From positions 310,001 through 374,000 of the forward strand of contig JAXQJY010000030.1 of assembly GCA_037042185.1 (NCBI GenBank): DNA of 64,000 nucleotides. The letters run 5' to 3'. The DNA is from Sordariomycetes sp. S80-01Y. Its lineage: Eukaryota > Ascomycota > Sordariomycetes. A program made the translations under genes and the position numbers. The notes beneath the pieces were generated by a model. That model saw only the letters and a list, made by a program, of their open reading frames with translations. It was not told the origin of the DNA and searched no databases. Of this stretch, positions 10,397 to 18,930 are shown in pieces (the stretch's first letter is position 1; every line of letters starts with the position of its first letter).

Positions 10397-11085
10397 ATGT
10401 CGACCGACGCACCAGAAACGAACGGCCAGGGACCTCCTCCCACGCAAGATACGGCCGAAACCCAGCCCACGCAAGATGCGCCCGTCGCCGAGGAGGAGGA
10501 CCCCGTCGCGCCCGGGCCCGAGCCTCGCATGCCCACGCGCAAGGACGTTTCCCTACGCGAACTCCTCAACAAGATCGACGACTATGCGCCTATTGTAAGA
10601 AAATGTCCCCTTCACAGCCCAGGCCAAGCGCTGATGACTCCCAGATCCCCGACGCCGTTACAAACTACTACATGACCAAAGCCGGCCTCCCCCCACCACC
10701 CCAGACCGACCCTCGCCTGGCGCGCCTACTCGCGCTCGCGACCCAGAAGTTCATCGCCGACGTCGCGGCGGACGCCTACCAGTACTCGCGCATCCGCGCC
10801 AGCAACACGAACCAGAACAACCCGATGGGCAACCTGGGAGCGGCGGCTGGCTTCCCCATCCCGGGACAGCAGGCCGGTGCGCAGCCGGGCGCTGCTGGAG
10901 CCGCGGGCGGAAAGGATGCGAAGGGCGCGGCGGCTAACAACGCTGCTTTGGGAATTCAGCGGCCGGGCTATGGCGGTGGTGGCCAGGGTGGAAGCCAGAA
11001 CCGGACGGTGCTGACGATGGAGGATCTGGGAATGGCGGTGGGAGAGTACGGAGTCAATGTTAAGAGGAGCGAGTTTTACCGCTGA
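10397..11085 (+). CDS. TAF10: TFIID/SAGA subunit TAF10
   Basis: Exons 10397-10594 and 10645-11085; the 50-base intron is phase 0 and joins IDDYAPI to [10 protein letters not shown]. Product 212 residues. The N-terminal 45 residues are a disordered Pro/Glu/Thr segment. The TAF10 histone-fold signature follows: [18 protein letters not shown], then TNYYMTKAG, then [22 protein letters not shown] Gly/Ala/Gln-rich loop of about 55 residues splits the domain before the last conserved block [25 protein letters not shown], which is the usual fungal arrangement. TAF10 pairs with TAF8 or TAF3 in TFIID and with Spt7 in SAGA for RNA polymerase II initiation. Start chosen at MSTDAPETN because upstream sequence is unlike the family. 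Very secure. Confidence 0.95.
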
Positions 11086-11305
11086 GAGCCTCAGGGCGGG
11101 ACGTGTCGACAGGGTATGGGAATGGTTGACTTGTGGTTCTGCAGTTCTGCGGTTTGCAGTTCGTTTAATGGAGTTAGGGAACTAGGGGCGTTTCGGGACC
11201 GCTAGATATCACGACACCAAAGTTGTCAGTAAAGAGAATGATTCCGTGTATGCATCAGCTCGCGCAAATGGTATTGAAACAATGTTATTACAATCAAGCT
11301 CCCTC

Positions 11306-11771
11306 TCACGACCTCCACCGTTCCCTCTGCGAGATACCGCGCCTCGTCCTGCAAACTGTCAGCATCCCAGCCCAGCTTAGAAATCCAATGTTTCAAAGAA
11401 ACGTACTGCGAGAACTCGCCCAGCTTGTGCCCGACCATGTCCTCCGTGATCTTGACGCTGTTGTAGATCTTCCCGTTGTGGATCTCGAAGCGCAGCCCGA
11501 CAAAGCTCGGCAGGATCGTAGCGGAGCGAGCCTTCGTTCGCACGGGCGGGACCTTCTCATCTGCTGTCTTGGGCCACACGATGGGCAGGCTGGGAGGGAT
11601 GGGTGTCAGTCTAGTTCGCGTTTCGGGGGGGTGGCTGTCGTCGGTGTTGGTGGGTTCTTACGGCACGAGGTTGGGCCCTGGGATGCGTTAGCTAGGGTTC
11701 GAAAAGTGATTGGGAAAGGAACACTGACCCTTCCATGTTGAGCGCTTTAGCAGTGCTTGTGTGGCGCGCAT
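11306..11771 (-). CDS. RSM19: Mitochondrial small-subunit ribosomal protein uS19m
   Basis: Four exons on the minus strand: 11771-11729, 11677-11662 (a micro-exon of 16 bases), 11589-11407 and 11348-11306. Spliced product is 94 residues: [20 protein letters not shown], then [31 protein letters not shown], and [17 protein letters not shown] at the end. The block from RSATILP to GHKLGEFS is the S19 signature. The protein lies in the head of the mitoribosomal small subunit. All introns have GT-AG ends (GTCAGT, GTAAGA, GTACGT) and keep the frame. The last 10 or so residues (ISQRERWRS) are unlike the usual tail, so the final acceptor (TTTGCAG) is less certain than the rest. Confidence 0.88.
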
Positions 11772-12209
11772 TTTGGCGGATGGCGCATGTCGTCTGGAGA
11801 TTTCGAGGTTGTCGCGGATCTGAAGCCGCAGTCATGGTTTTGGGCTGCGGCCGGGTGTTTATCCGCTCCGTTTGGGCGGTATCTTGCGTGAACAAAGGAA
11901 GCTGTGGTTGACCGTCGCAATCCGTCTCAAAGGTGCTTAATTTCCTCGTCAGCTTCATAAAATCTTGAAAGTCGGCCAATGATTTTCAACTGATGGAATG
12001 TGATTTTGTCACGCCCACAGGCTTAAAATGCTGTCACCAGAAATTCGGAAGGGCAGAATGCGCCCTCACCCCATATTCAAAGTCACGAACAGGAAGACGA
12101 GCAGGCACGGAACCAACACCTTTTTAGGAAGAATTCGACACGCGTAGACGGCTCTGACCGCTGTGCGAACTTTACAATCTGATAGAGAGGATTGAATGTT
12201 TTGGCCCGA
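11772..12209. other. Intergenic, no gene seen
   Basis: Holds the uS19m promoter and the trailer of the propeller gene. No conserved frame. Confidence 0.55.
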
Positions 12210-13148
12210 TCAAAGCTCGACCTTGACGACCCGCCCTCCACCGGTAACGATGTACAGCACCTCCTCACCCTCACTCAGCGCTAGGGCGGTTGGGCTCTCC
12301 AACTTCACATCCCCCTTATCCGGGCTCAAGAGGGCCTCCATCTCTCCATTCAATTTAATCCGCAGCAGTGAGTCCCTCTGCAGCGTCACGTAACCAACCC
12401 CATTCCTGGTCATGTCGAAGTCGTCCGGCGCACCCGTTGATCCCTCTAGCCTGTGCCAGATCTCCTCAAAGTCGCCGTCGAGGTCGCCGTTCTCCGCAAT
12501 CTTGACACGACCGTAGAAGCCGCGCTCAGAGTTGGTGAAGTACAGGTGTCCCTCGAAGATGTCCAGTCCGTTCGCTCCCAGAGGGACAATCTGCGGATCA
12601 GGACCAGGCCCGAGCTGTTCATCTGACCAAGCGACTTCTGCATGGCCGGACTTGGTGTCGATGCGGAACATTCGACCGCCAATGGAGTCCACGCTAAGAA
12701 TAACATGAGGTTGGGAAGGTAGAGCCACCATGCCGTTCAGCATCAGTGAGTCGACGTTTGCAATGATTCTGACACTGGCACCCTCACTCCCGCAGGTGTT
12801 TAGGCTCACGATGGCGGCTCTGGCTGATCCGTTCTTGAATGCGAAGCCCTCATCTCCTTGGACACCACCAGTGACGACGTAGACATCAGGAGCCACTTCG
12901 GCGATGCCTGTCAATTGCTCGACCTCTGGCACCTTGACAAGAACCTTGGCTTCAACATGTTCGTCACTGGGGCTAAGGGTGTAGATGCGGCCGCTGTCGA
13001 AGCTGTTGATTAGAAGGTCGCCGTTCGACCGTATGGCGATGTTCTCGAGGTGGAAGCTGCCGTTGGCAATGCGGGTAAGCTCCGTAGCTTTGAAAGCGTA
13101 AGCCAGATCACACAGGATCGGCAGGATGAGCGTTTCGTAGAAACGCAT
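12210..13148 (-). CDS. Secreted SMP-30/gluconolactonase-like six-bladed propeller
   Basis: Single exon, 312 residues. Residues 1-19 are a signal peptide (MRFYETLILPILCDLAYAF). The remainder has the repeating pattern of the SMP-30/TolB-type beta-propeller: HLENIAIRSNGDLLINSF, LTGIAEVAPDVYVVTGG, LNGMVALPSQPHVILSVDS, GANGLDIFEGHLYFTNS, PDDFDMTRNGVGYVTLQ, and SPTALALSEGEEVLYIVTGG. The family includes lactonases and uncharacterised fungal secreted proteins; acidic residues near the start of blades (Glu, Asp) could bind calcium. The specific reaction cannot be told. An upstream TATA-like ATAAAA lies about 115 bases before the ATG on the same strand (near 13259-13268). Isolated gene, no operon-like context. 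Confidence 0.8.
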   Translation of the reverse strand: MRFYETLILPILCDLAYAFKATELTRIANGSFHLENIAIRSNGDLLINSFDSGRIYTLSPSDEHVEAKVLVKVPEVEQLTGIAEVAPDVYVVTGGVQGDEGFAFKNGSARAAIVSLNTCGSEGASVRIIANVDSLMLNGMVALPSQPHVILSVDSIGGRMFRIDTKSGHAEVAWSDEQLGPGPDPQIVPLGANGLDIFEGHLYFTNSERGFYGRVKIAENGDLDGDFEEIWHRLEGSTGAPDDFDMTRNGVGYVTLQRDSLLRIKLNGEMEALLSPDKGDVKLESPTALALSEGEEVLYIVTGGGRVVKVEL

Positions 13149-14394
13149 GCTGAATAAGTGTTTCGAGATGAAGGGATTTGATCTCTCGGTAGAAGTTGAT
13201 CCAACGCTCGAGGTTCAGTCGTAGCACTGGGAATGACGGCTGTTGCAATGCATTATAACCTTTTATGCGGCGAGGAACTCCATACTCCGTGCTTAAATAT
13301 CCCCGCAATTTGAGAGTCGATGCTACTCTGTAGCAGCCTCAGATAGAGGAGCGAGCTGCGACTCTTCTTAGCCGCTCGCTCCGCGGTTCAAGTCCTCTTA
13401 ACTCCTCATATCTCCGTGCATGTCTCCCCCGACCCCGGTACAACTTTGCTGCCTTGATGTCTTCCGTCCCCGCTGCAATCCAGGATGTTCAGTCCGCACC
13501 TTTCTCTTTTAGGGTTGGACAGAGCCATGTCCAAGGGATCGGTCCTCAGTGCGATTAGCTGCCTGGGCGAAATAGCCTTTGCGGTCAGATATGGCATGAC
13601 AAAGACGGCGCTTTCCATAAAGCAACCCTCAACATGGGGAAAAGGGAATCCTTGAACAAGGAGAACCAACTCGGTACCTAGAGGTTCGAATATCTGAGGC
13701 TAAGCCAAGGCACGCGGTTGCTCGAAACGACCAATTAGTGAACGCAGCAATCGATATAACGCATGATTCACTGTATTTCTTGTTATTCTGGAGAGATCTC
13801 GTGCTGATACTAAACATTATATTGAGACTGACATAGAAAATTGCAGCAGGCCTTTCGAGATGGTGTTCATAGAAACCTTGAATTGTATATGAATGCTTTC
13901 AACGCTTTTCCTTAAGGAGTGCTTCCAATTCCGTTCGTAAGCATGCCGCAAAGTGGCCCGGTAACGAGGCTCGGCTTTCCAACTTTGTATGGATTTGGAA
14001 CAATATTTGGCGTTGGATTTTAGTCTTCGCTGCTACCACTCTCCCCAATCCAGTATGCTCAGATATTAGCAACGTCCACGGTTCCCTGAGAGAATCACCC
14101 ATTTTGAAGTATTGATATCAGCAGGAGAAGGGCGGAAAGATTTCTTGTCCCAGAGTCGCATTCGCAACCTACTATGCCAATTCTAGAAGCTAATCGTGAC
14201 TATCTCCAACGTCCACGGTGTCGACCGTGTAGATAACGGCTTCCATACGTGATACTAGTCTGCACATAGGTTCATTATCTCCAGGCCATTTCTTGACGAT
14301 ATTTTTCACATCTGAAAAGCTGAGTTTGGTGTATCTTAACATATCGTTGGGTATCTCAAATCATAATCAATCACTAATCGTCTTGTACCATCTC
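13149..14394. other. Intergenic, relatively AT-rich, no gene seen
   Basis: No conserved frame or domain. A short inverted repeat (CACGGT GTCG ACCGTG) lies at 14214-14229, and the word CAACGTCCACGGT occurs twice, near 14070 and 14208. A TTCAAGTCC word near 13387 looks like a tRNA T-loop but has no matching stems. Confidence 0.5.
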
Positions 14395-14754
14395 TCACTC
14401 TCCACCCCCATCGCCACCACAATCACCTCCAGCGTCACCTCCTTCACCACCTCCGGCAGAACCCCCTCCAGGGCCTCTCATACCATCACCCGGGCCAAAA
14501 GCCCCACGGGACCTTGCGCTGCCAGACTTCCCGTCGAAGCTCCTCCAGTCCCTCCGCTCCTCTTTGGGCAGGATGATCTTGTTCTTGATCCTGCTCATCT
14601 TCTTCTCCGACTCCGTCATGTTTGCTTCCTTTTCGAGCCTCTCTGCTTTTTCCCGCTCGACCTGCTCCTTTGGCTTTGGCGGAGGCTGCGTGGGTTGGGT
14701 TTCTGGCGAGATGACGGAGTTTAAGACGTTGAGGAAGCCCCGTGCTTTGCCCAT
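14395..14754 (-). CDS. Small hypothetical protein with Gly-rich tail
   Basis: Single exon, 119 residues from ATG at 14754 (CCATGG context); an in-frame start at 14841 adds leader-like residues. Three parts are visible: an N-terminal stretch MGKARGFLNVLNSVISPET, a charged helix of about 45 residues (EQVEREKAERLEKEANMTESEKKM, positions about 30-55, then IKNKIILPKEERRDW), and a tail of Gly, Asp and Ser without order. No signal peptide or membrane span. I do not recognise a family; the central block SRIKNKIILPKEERRDWRSFDGKSG looks conserved enough to be real, because it is compact and lacks low complexity. Function unknown. Confidence 0.6.
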   Translation of the reverse strand: MGKARGFLNVLNSVISPETQPTQPPPKPKEQVEREKAERLEKEANMTESEKKMSRIKNKIILPKEERRDWRSFDGKSGSARSRGAFGPGDGMRGPGGGSAGGGEGGDAGGDCGGDGGGE

Positions 14755-15406
14755 GGTGGATTTCGCAGTGGGGTTGTGGTTTGGTTTTCTTTGGAAAGTG
14801 TGTTTGTTAAAATTGTGGTTTTTTATTCGAATCACAAACATCAGTAGGACCTAGACAATCTGGGGTAGATATAGTCACAATTGCCGGTGATGCTTAGCGC
14901 TACTACGTGTGGCGATGCACCGCCTCGCTGGGCTGAATGAAGGCATACGTCGATCTCAGAAATAAGGATGCCCGCCAAGGTCCAAATGAGGTTACTGCGA
15001 CGCTACGACGAGCACTGCGCGCCTGCAGCGTCATTTGATCCTCGTTGTAATTGATTTAATTGCCTGCGCAGCGACTACGATCCCCCACTGCTGGATACAG
15101 AGTGCACTGCGGATCGGAAACCCTGACGACGTTGCTGTGAGGCGGATGGAACCGTTCGCCCATTTGCATTGGCATAACGCTGGTCGTAGTCAAACAGCCG
15201 ATGGGGCTTCGATCTGTACCGTAGGGCAGGCGGTCATAACATCGTTATCGCTCAGTCTAACCGGTAGCCGTAACAGTGGACGTGGTCTAGTCCGCGAACG
15301 AGGAAACACTGCCAACACCGCAACACCTCGAGTCGTCTTTTTTTCGGAGAACACTCGGCTGTGTCAAGGATCCTAAGCCTACCGACGTAGGCTCGTGGAC
15401 CCAGTG
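14755..15406. other. Intergenic, no gene seen
   Basis: Promoter of the small protein gene and trailer of the Eme1 gene; several open frames but none with fungal-like codon use or a domain. Confidence 0.5.
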
Positions 15407-17761
15407 TCAGACATCCGTGCTTCCTTCGTCTCTACCAGTGAACACCTTGTGTATTCTCTTACTGACCGCCTGGCCAATCTTCTTGTCGCCAAGCGCTCCC
15501 TCCCTGTTGATGGTTTTTTTCACATCAATGAGCCTCGTCGGGCCCCCCTCCCCCAAGCCGTTCACCAGCTTCGTCACGCTGGGGAATTCGATGCTGATCC
15601 CGTAGGCAATCGGCTGCGTGACCCGTGCGATTTCCTGCAGCAGCTTCACGTAGGTGTCCTTGTTGTCTTCGCCCGTCTTGACTTGCCCAGACTCCATGCA
15701 GAAGCCCGCGCCCTGGGCAGAGGCTTTTTGTTGCTTGTAGGGGATGGTCGAAATATGCTGAGTGAGGATGGTAATCCATTGGGCAGTCTCGAGAGGCATC
15801 GCCGTGTGGTGTATGAGGACCTCGTGCATGACTTGCAGTTCCAGCAAGGCATCCTCGATCAAGTCTTCAGAGACGTACTCCGGAGCAGCGGCTCTTCGAC
15901 GTCCGCTACTACTTGCTTCTGAGCGAACGCCGGCTGTGTATTGGCGATTTCGTAAGTTTCGATTCTTCCGCATCCAAGGCGTCATTCCTTCCAGGATGTA
16001 GATGATATGGCTGTTAGCAAATTTCTCCTCCATGGACATGATGTGGCTCCTAATTCCCCTTTCAGGATCCAGAGTAAGATCGACAAACTCTTGTGCCGTC
16101 ATGATCACAGCCACGTGCTTTTCGTGCATGATGCGCTTCGGTATTGGCTCCCAGTGCCCAAATTCTTCGTTCCACTTGCTTGTGACTTTGCGCCTCCATT
16201 TGATAACAGCATCCGACGTATCCCAAGTAGTGTAATCTGCCTCGACGGCTTTCAGAAGAGTTTCGAGCTGAGTCTTTGTCCCCTCATTAAGAGACGAAGG
16301 CACGTCGACAATCATCTCTGGTGTTGACGTTTTCTTGTCGGTTTTCAGCTTGTTGACCTCCGCAAGCGCAGCACTGCGCTCCTTTTCTCGGAGCTTTGCC
16401 TCTTTTGCTCGCTCTCGCTCTTCCTTCTTGCGCTCCTTCTCCCTCTCCTTGTCAGCTTCCTTCCGAATTCTGTCCCGGGCTTTTTCATCAGCCGTTCTTC
16501 CAGGCCCTCTCGCCTTTGAGGCATTTGACGCAGCATACGCCTTTGGCAGAATGTTACTTCTGGATCGACATAGCTGGCTCCGTGGCTTTTGACTAGCGTT
16601 TCGAACAACATTGTCGAGGTCGGGGAAGTCCTCCGACTCGTTGCCGACGTCAGACTCAGATGCTATGCTGATAACGTTGATCTCTGGTGCCGAGCTTGAG
16701 ATAGGGTCCCACTGCTGCCGGCGTGCTGGCTTTGTGGTCTTTGGCGATGGCGGAGGACTGCTGAAAATGTCGACAGCGGTCATTTTGGAGCTTGATTTGG
16801 TTGCCGGTTGCGGTGAGCTTGCGAATGGATCTGGTGAAGAGCGTTGAGTGTCTATTTTTACGGGCCCTGGCTTGCTGGGCGACAAGCTTCGCCTCACAGG
16901 TCTCTGGCTCCTGTGGAAGTCATCTTCAGGCTGCTTTGTCTCCTGCCGAGGTGGAGACGAGGCAAAGGGGTCCGGTGAGACTTCCCTGCCAAGCACGGAT
17001 CGCAATCCAAACGTCGAAGGCCTCTTCCCTTTCGCTTCTGACGTTGACCTCACGCCTTGTGCGCTGATCACGAAGTCCTGGGAGCTCTTGAACGGGTCTT
17101 CGCATGGCTGGCGCGCAATGGTGCCATCCTGGTTCGATCCTTCTCCAGGTGATCCAAGGGGCCTTATGTTCTGCTCTAGCTCGGCACATGGTGATGAAGC
17201 TTCAGCGGCAGACGAGATGGTCTTCTGGATGTTGAGCGAGTTCAAAGAGCTTGGCCCTGTGGTTGAAGCACTCAGGCTTCGCAGGGATGGACCAGTGCCG
17301 TTCAGAATCTTATTCGTTGACGGCGGCGGTGAACTGGCAAAGGGGTCCGGAAATTCATCCAGGATCTCCGGAGCTGTCTGTCTCGGTATCTTATGGGAAG
17401 AGGTCGACAGCAGAGGGGAGGGTGATATCCTCCTCCTCTTGTTCCCACTTTCTCTACTCTTCAGCAGTATGGGTTCAGCCAGATCGCCTGTAGATTGGAA
17501 ATCGTCTGACAAGATCTCCACCCCAGATACACCAGACTGTCTCAACGCACTTTGCCAGTCAGTGGCACATCTTTGTGAAGCTGAAGCCGTGCCGTCAATA
17601 TCACCAGTGGTATCGAATTCATCTTCGAAGCCATCCAGGTCCCCTCCGGCGTGGGGTGCCGGTCGCGTCGCAGTCAAAGGTTTCGCGGTTTTTGTCTTCT
17701 CCTTGGATCTTGGCTCCGGCCGTGGACTTGAAGATATCAGGTCTATGACCTCGCCGGCCAT
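15407..17761 (-). CDS. EME1: Crossover junction endonuclease subunit Eme1 (ERCC4 domain)
   Basis: Single exon, 784 residues. The C-terminal part from about residue 490 is the ERCC4-type nuclease fold (PEMIVDVPSSL ... HVAVIMTAQEF ... IYILEGM) followed by a helix-hairpin-helix region ending KIGQAVSKRIHKVFTG. The usual XPF catalytic ERK motif is absent, as expected for Eme1, the non-catalytic partner of Mus81. The Mus81-Eme1 dimer cuts branched DNA such as stalled forks and nicked Holliday junctions in the nucleus. A highly charged helix (about 423-475) precedes the nuclease fold. The N-terminal 420 residues are disordered and carry repeated D-P-F-x-S-S-P motifs (139, 264, 311; variants at 222, 331, 351) and SUMO-interaction-like clusters (EVIDLISSSP at 4, VEILSDD at 81, INVISIASESD at 361). 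Divergent from the CipC-like gene. Confidence 0.87.
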   Translation of the reverse strand: MAGEVIDLISSSPRPEPRSKEKTKTAKPLTATRPAPHAGGDLDGFEDEFDTTGDIDGTASASQRCATDWQSALRQSGVSGVEILSDDFQSTGDLAEPILLKSRESGNKRRRISPSPLLSTSSHKIPRQTAPEILDEFPDPFASSPPPSTNKILNGTGPSLRSLSASTTGPSSLNSLNIQKTISSAAEASSPCAELEQNIRPLGSPGEGSNQDGTIARQPCEDPFKSSQDFVISAQGVRSTSEAKGKRPSTFGLRSVLGREVSPDPFASSPPRQETKQPEDDFHRSQRPVRRSLSPSKPGPVKIDTQRSSPDPFASSPQPATKSSSKMTAVDIFSSPPPSPKTTKPARRQQWDPISSSAPEINVISIASESDVGNESEDFPDLDNVVRNASQKPRSQLCRSRSNILPKAYAASNASKARGPGRTADEKARDRIRKEADKEREKERKKEERERAKEAKLREKERSAALAEVNKLKTDKKTSTPEMIVDVPSSLNEGTKTQLETLLKAVEADYTTWDTSDAVIKWRRKVTSKWNEEFGHWEPIPKRIMHEKHVAVIMTAQEFVDLTLDPERGIRSHIMSMEEKFANSHIIYILEGMTPWMRKNRNLRNRQYTAGVRSEASSSGRRRAAAPEYVSEDLIEDALLELQVMHEVLIHHTAMPLETAQWITILTQHISTIPYKQQKASAQGAGFCMESGQVKTGEDNKDTYVKLLQEIARVTQPIAYGISIEFPSVTKLVNGLGEGGPTRLIDVKKTINREGALGDKKIGQAVSKRIHKVFTGRDEGSTDV

Positions 17762-18297
17762 GTTGAGTGTATCCCGCGTCGTGTCGATGGTTGCGAGGAA
17801 ACAAACTGCCGGATCGAGTGGGATGCATCAACGCGTCACTACAGGTCCTCTACGCGAAGTCACGTGGCACCGGCACCATCCGCACTACCCTACACCTCGC
17901 ACGCCGGCCTCAGATCTCGCCAAATTAACGGCAAGCACAGAACTCCATTCTAGAACATCAGCAAATTGCCACAAACTAAGCTCTCCTGATATTTGAGTCA
18001 ATATCTGCAGGACTGGGCAGCCAAAATGCGTTGCATAGCTTGCTGTGCCATCCGTGCCGTTCCGTCCCGTGTTTGCCGCATTTCCGTCGCACACAAGCTT
18101 AGCCATGCAAATCGTTGAAGCTTATTATCGTGCTCAAGGTCAACGTATGGATCAACGCGCGGCCTGTTGCGTATCCAACCCGTGTGCCACCTGTGCTCAC
18201 AAGTTGCTTGTAGAGCACAGGCTGGGCATCTACGGGATCTAGGCTTTGAGACGATGACAACACGAATGGCGCGAAGCTTCGACCCCACGGAAACTAA

Positions 18298-18305
18298 TAT
18301 AAATA
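18298..18305 (+). promoter_or_regulatory. TATA box of the CipC-like gene
   Basis: TATAAATA, exact match to the consensus, 132 bases before the ATG at 18430. Stress-inducible fungal genes typically have such boxes. Confidence 0.5.
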
Positions 18306-18333
18306 GGCCTTATACAGCTGTTCGATATCTTAT

Positions 18334-18365
18334 ACTCGAGACCTACTCGAGACCGACTCGAGACC
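18334..18365 (+). repeat. Three direct repeats ACTCGAGACC, 11-base period
   Basis: Exact units at 18334-18343, 18345-18354 and 18356-18365, each containing the palindrome CTCGAG, separated by one base. They lie 29 bases downstream of the TATA box, so they are at or just after the likely transcription start. Could be factor sites or a leader RNA element. Confidence 0.85.
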
Positions 18366-18429
18366 TTAAGACCCAACAAACCCGTCTTTTGGAGCTCAGC
18401 ATCAAGACGAAAACGCCCCCAACATCGCC

Positions 18430-18930
18430 ATGTTCGGATTTGGTATGCCTGAGAAACGGGTATCTTTGTCAAAGCTGACAATGAGCAGACGACGCAAGAG
18501 ACCATCGTGACGCCGTGTACGGCGAGCACCAGTCTCACTTGAGCCATGAGGTGATCGCCGGAGGTGTTGGCTTCGAGGCCATGAAGAAGTGGGAAGACCA
18601 CCAGAGGAGCAAAGGTGCGAAATTGCTTGCGGATCTGAATGACCTTTCTCACATTCGAGCAGGTGAAACAGTCAATCATAGCTTTGCTAAGGAGCTCCTC
18701 GTCGGGTTTGCTGGGGCTGAGATGGACAAACTTGCCGAGACTAGGGGCATGGACATGGTCGACCGCGAGAGAGCCAAACACGATGCCAAAAAGCAAGCGC
18801 AGCATCTGTACGACCAGCAATACAGTGACATGGACAACTACGACCCGTGAGTAATCGTGACTCGCATTTGAAACCCAGACTTACACTGATCAGTGAACGC
18901 TCGCGCCGCCATCATACCATGGACTACTAG
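18430..18930 (+). CDS. CipC-like stress protein (DUF3759)
   Basis: Exon 1 (18430-18442) holds only MFGF plus one base. After a 46-base intron (GTATGC...GAGCAG) exon 2 begins at 18489. The product reads MFGFDDARDHRDAVYGEHQ, then SHLSHEVIAGGVGFEAMKKWEDHQR, HSFAKELLVGFAGAEMDKLAETRG and RERAKHDAKKQAQHLYDQQY. This is the small fungal family induced by concanamycin (CipC) and other stresses; molecular role unknown. Exon 2 can end at a TGA at 18848-18850 (NYDP). I prefer a second intron (18847-18893, GTGAGT...ATCAG) that removes this TGA and adds ERSRRHHTMDY with stop at 18930, because the family normally continues after YDP. With it the protein has about 133 residues, otherwise 122. Family call is secure; the 3' end is uncertain. 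Confidence 0.88.

Larger units (their letters stand above)
17762..18429. other. Divergent promoter of Eme1 and the CipC-like gene
   Basis: No coding sequence. Contains a TATA box and three direct repeats on the CipC side, listed separately. Confidence 0.6.

Noticed and set aside
13375-13400. tRNA-like T-loop word TTCAAGTCC
   Set aside because: Flanking bases do not pair as T-arm, and no D-arm or acceptor stem fits. No tRNA was found elsewhere by eye.
18239-18820. 193-residue antisense frame over the CipC-like gene
   Set aside because: The sense strand encodes a recognised family; the antisense has none.
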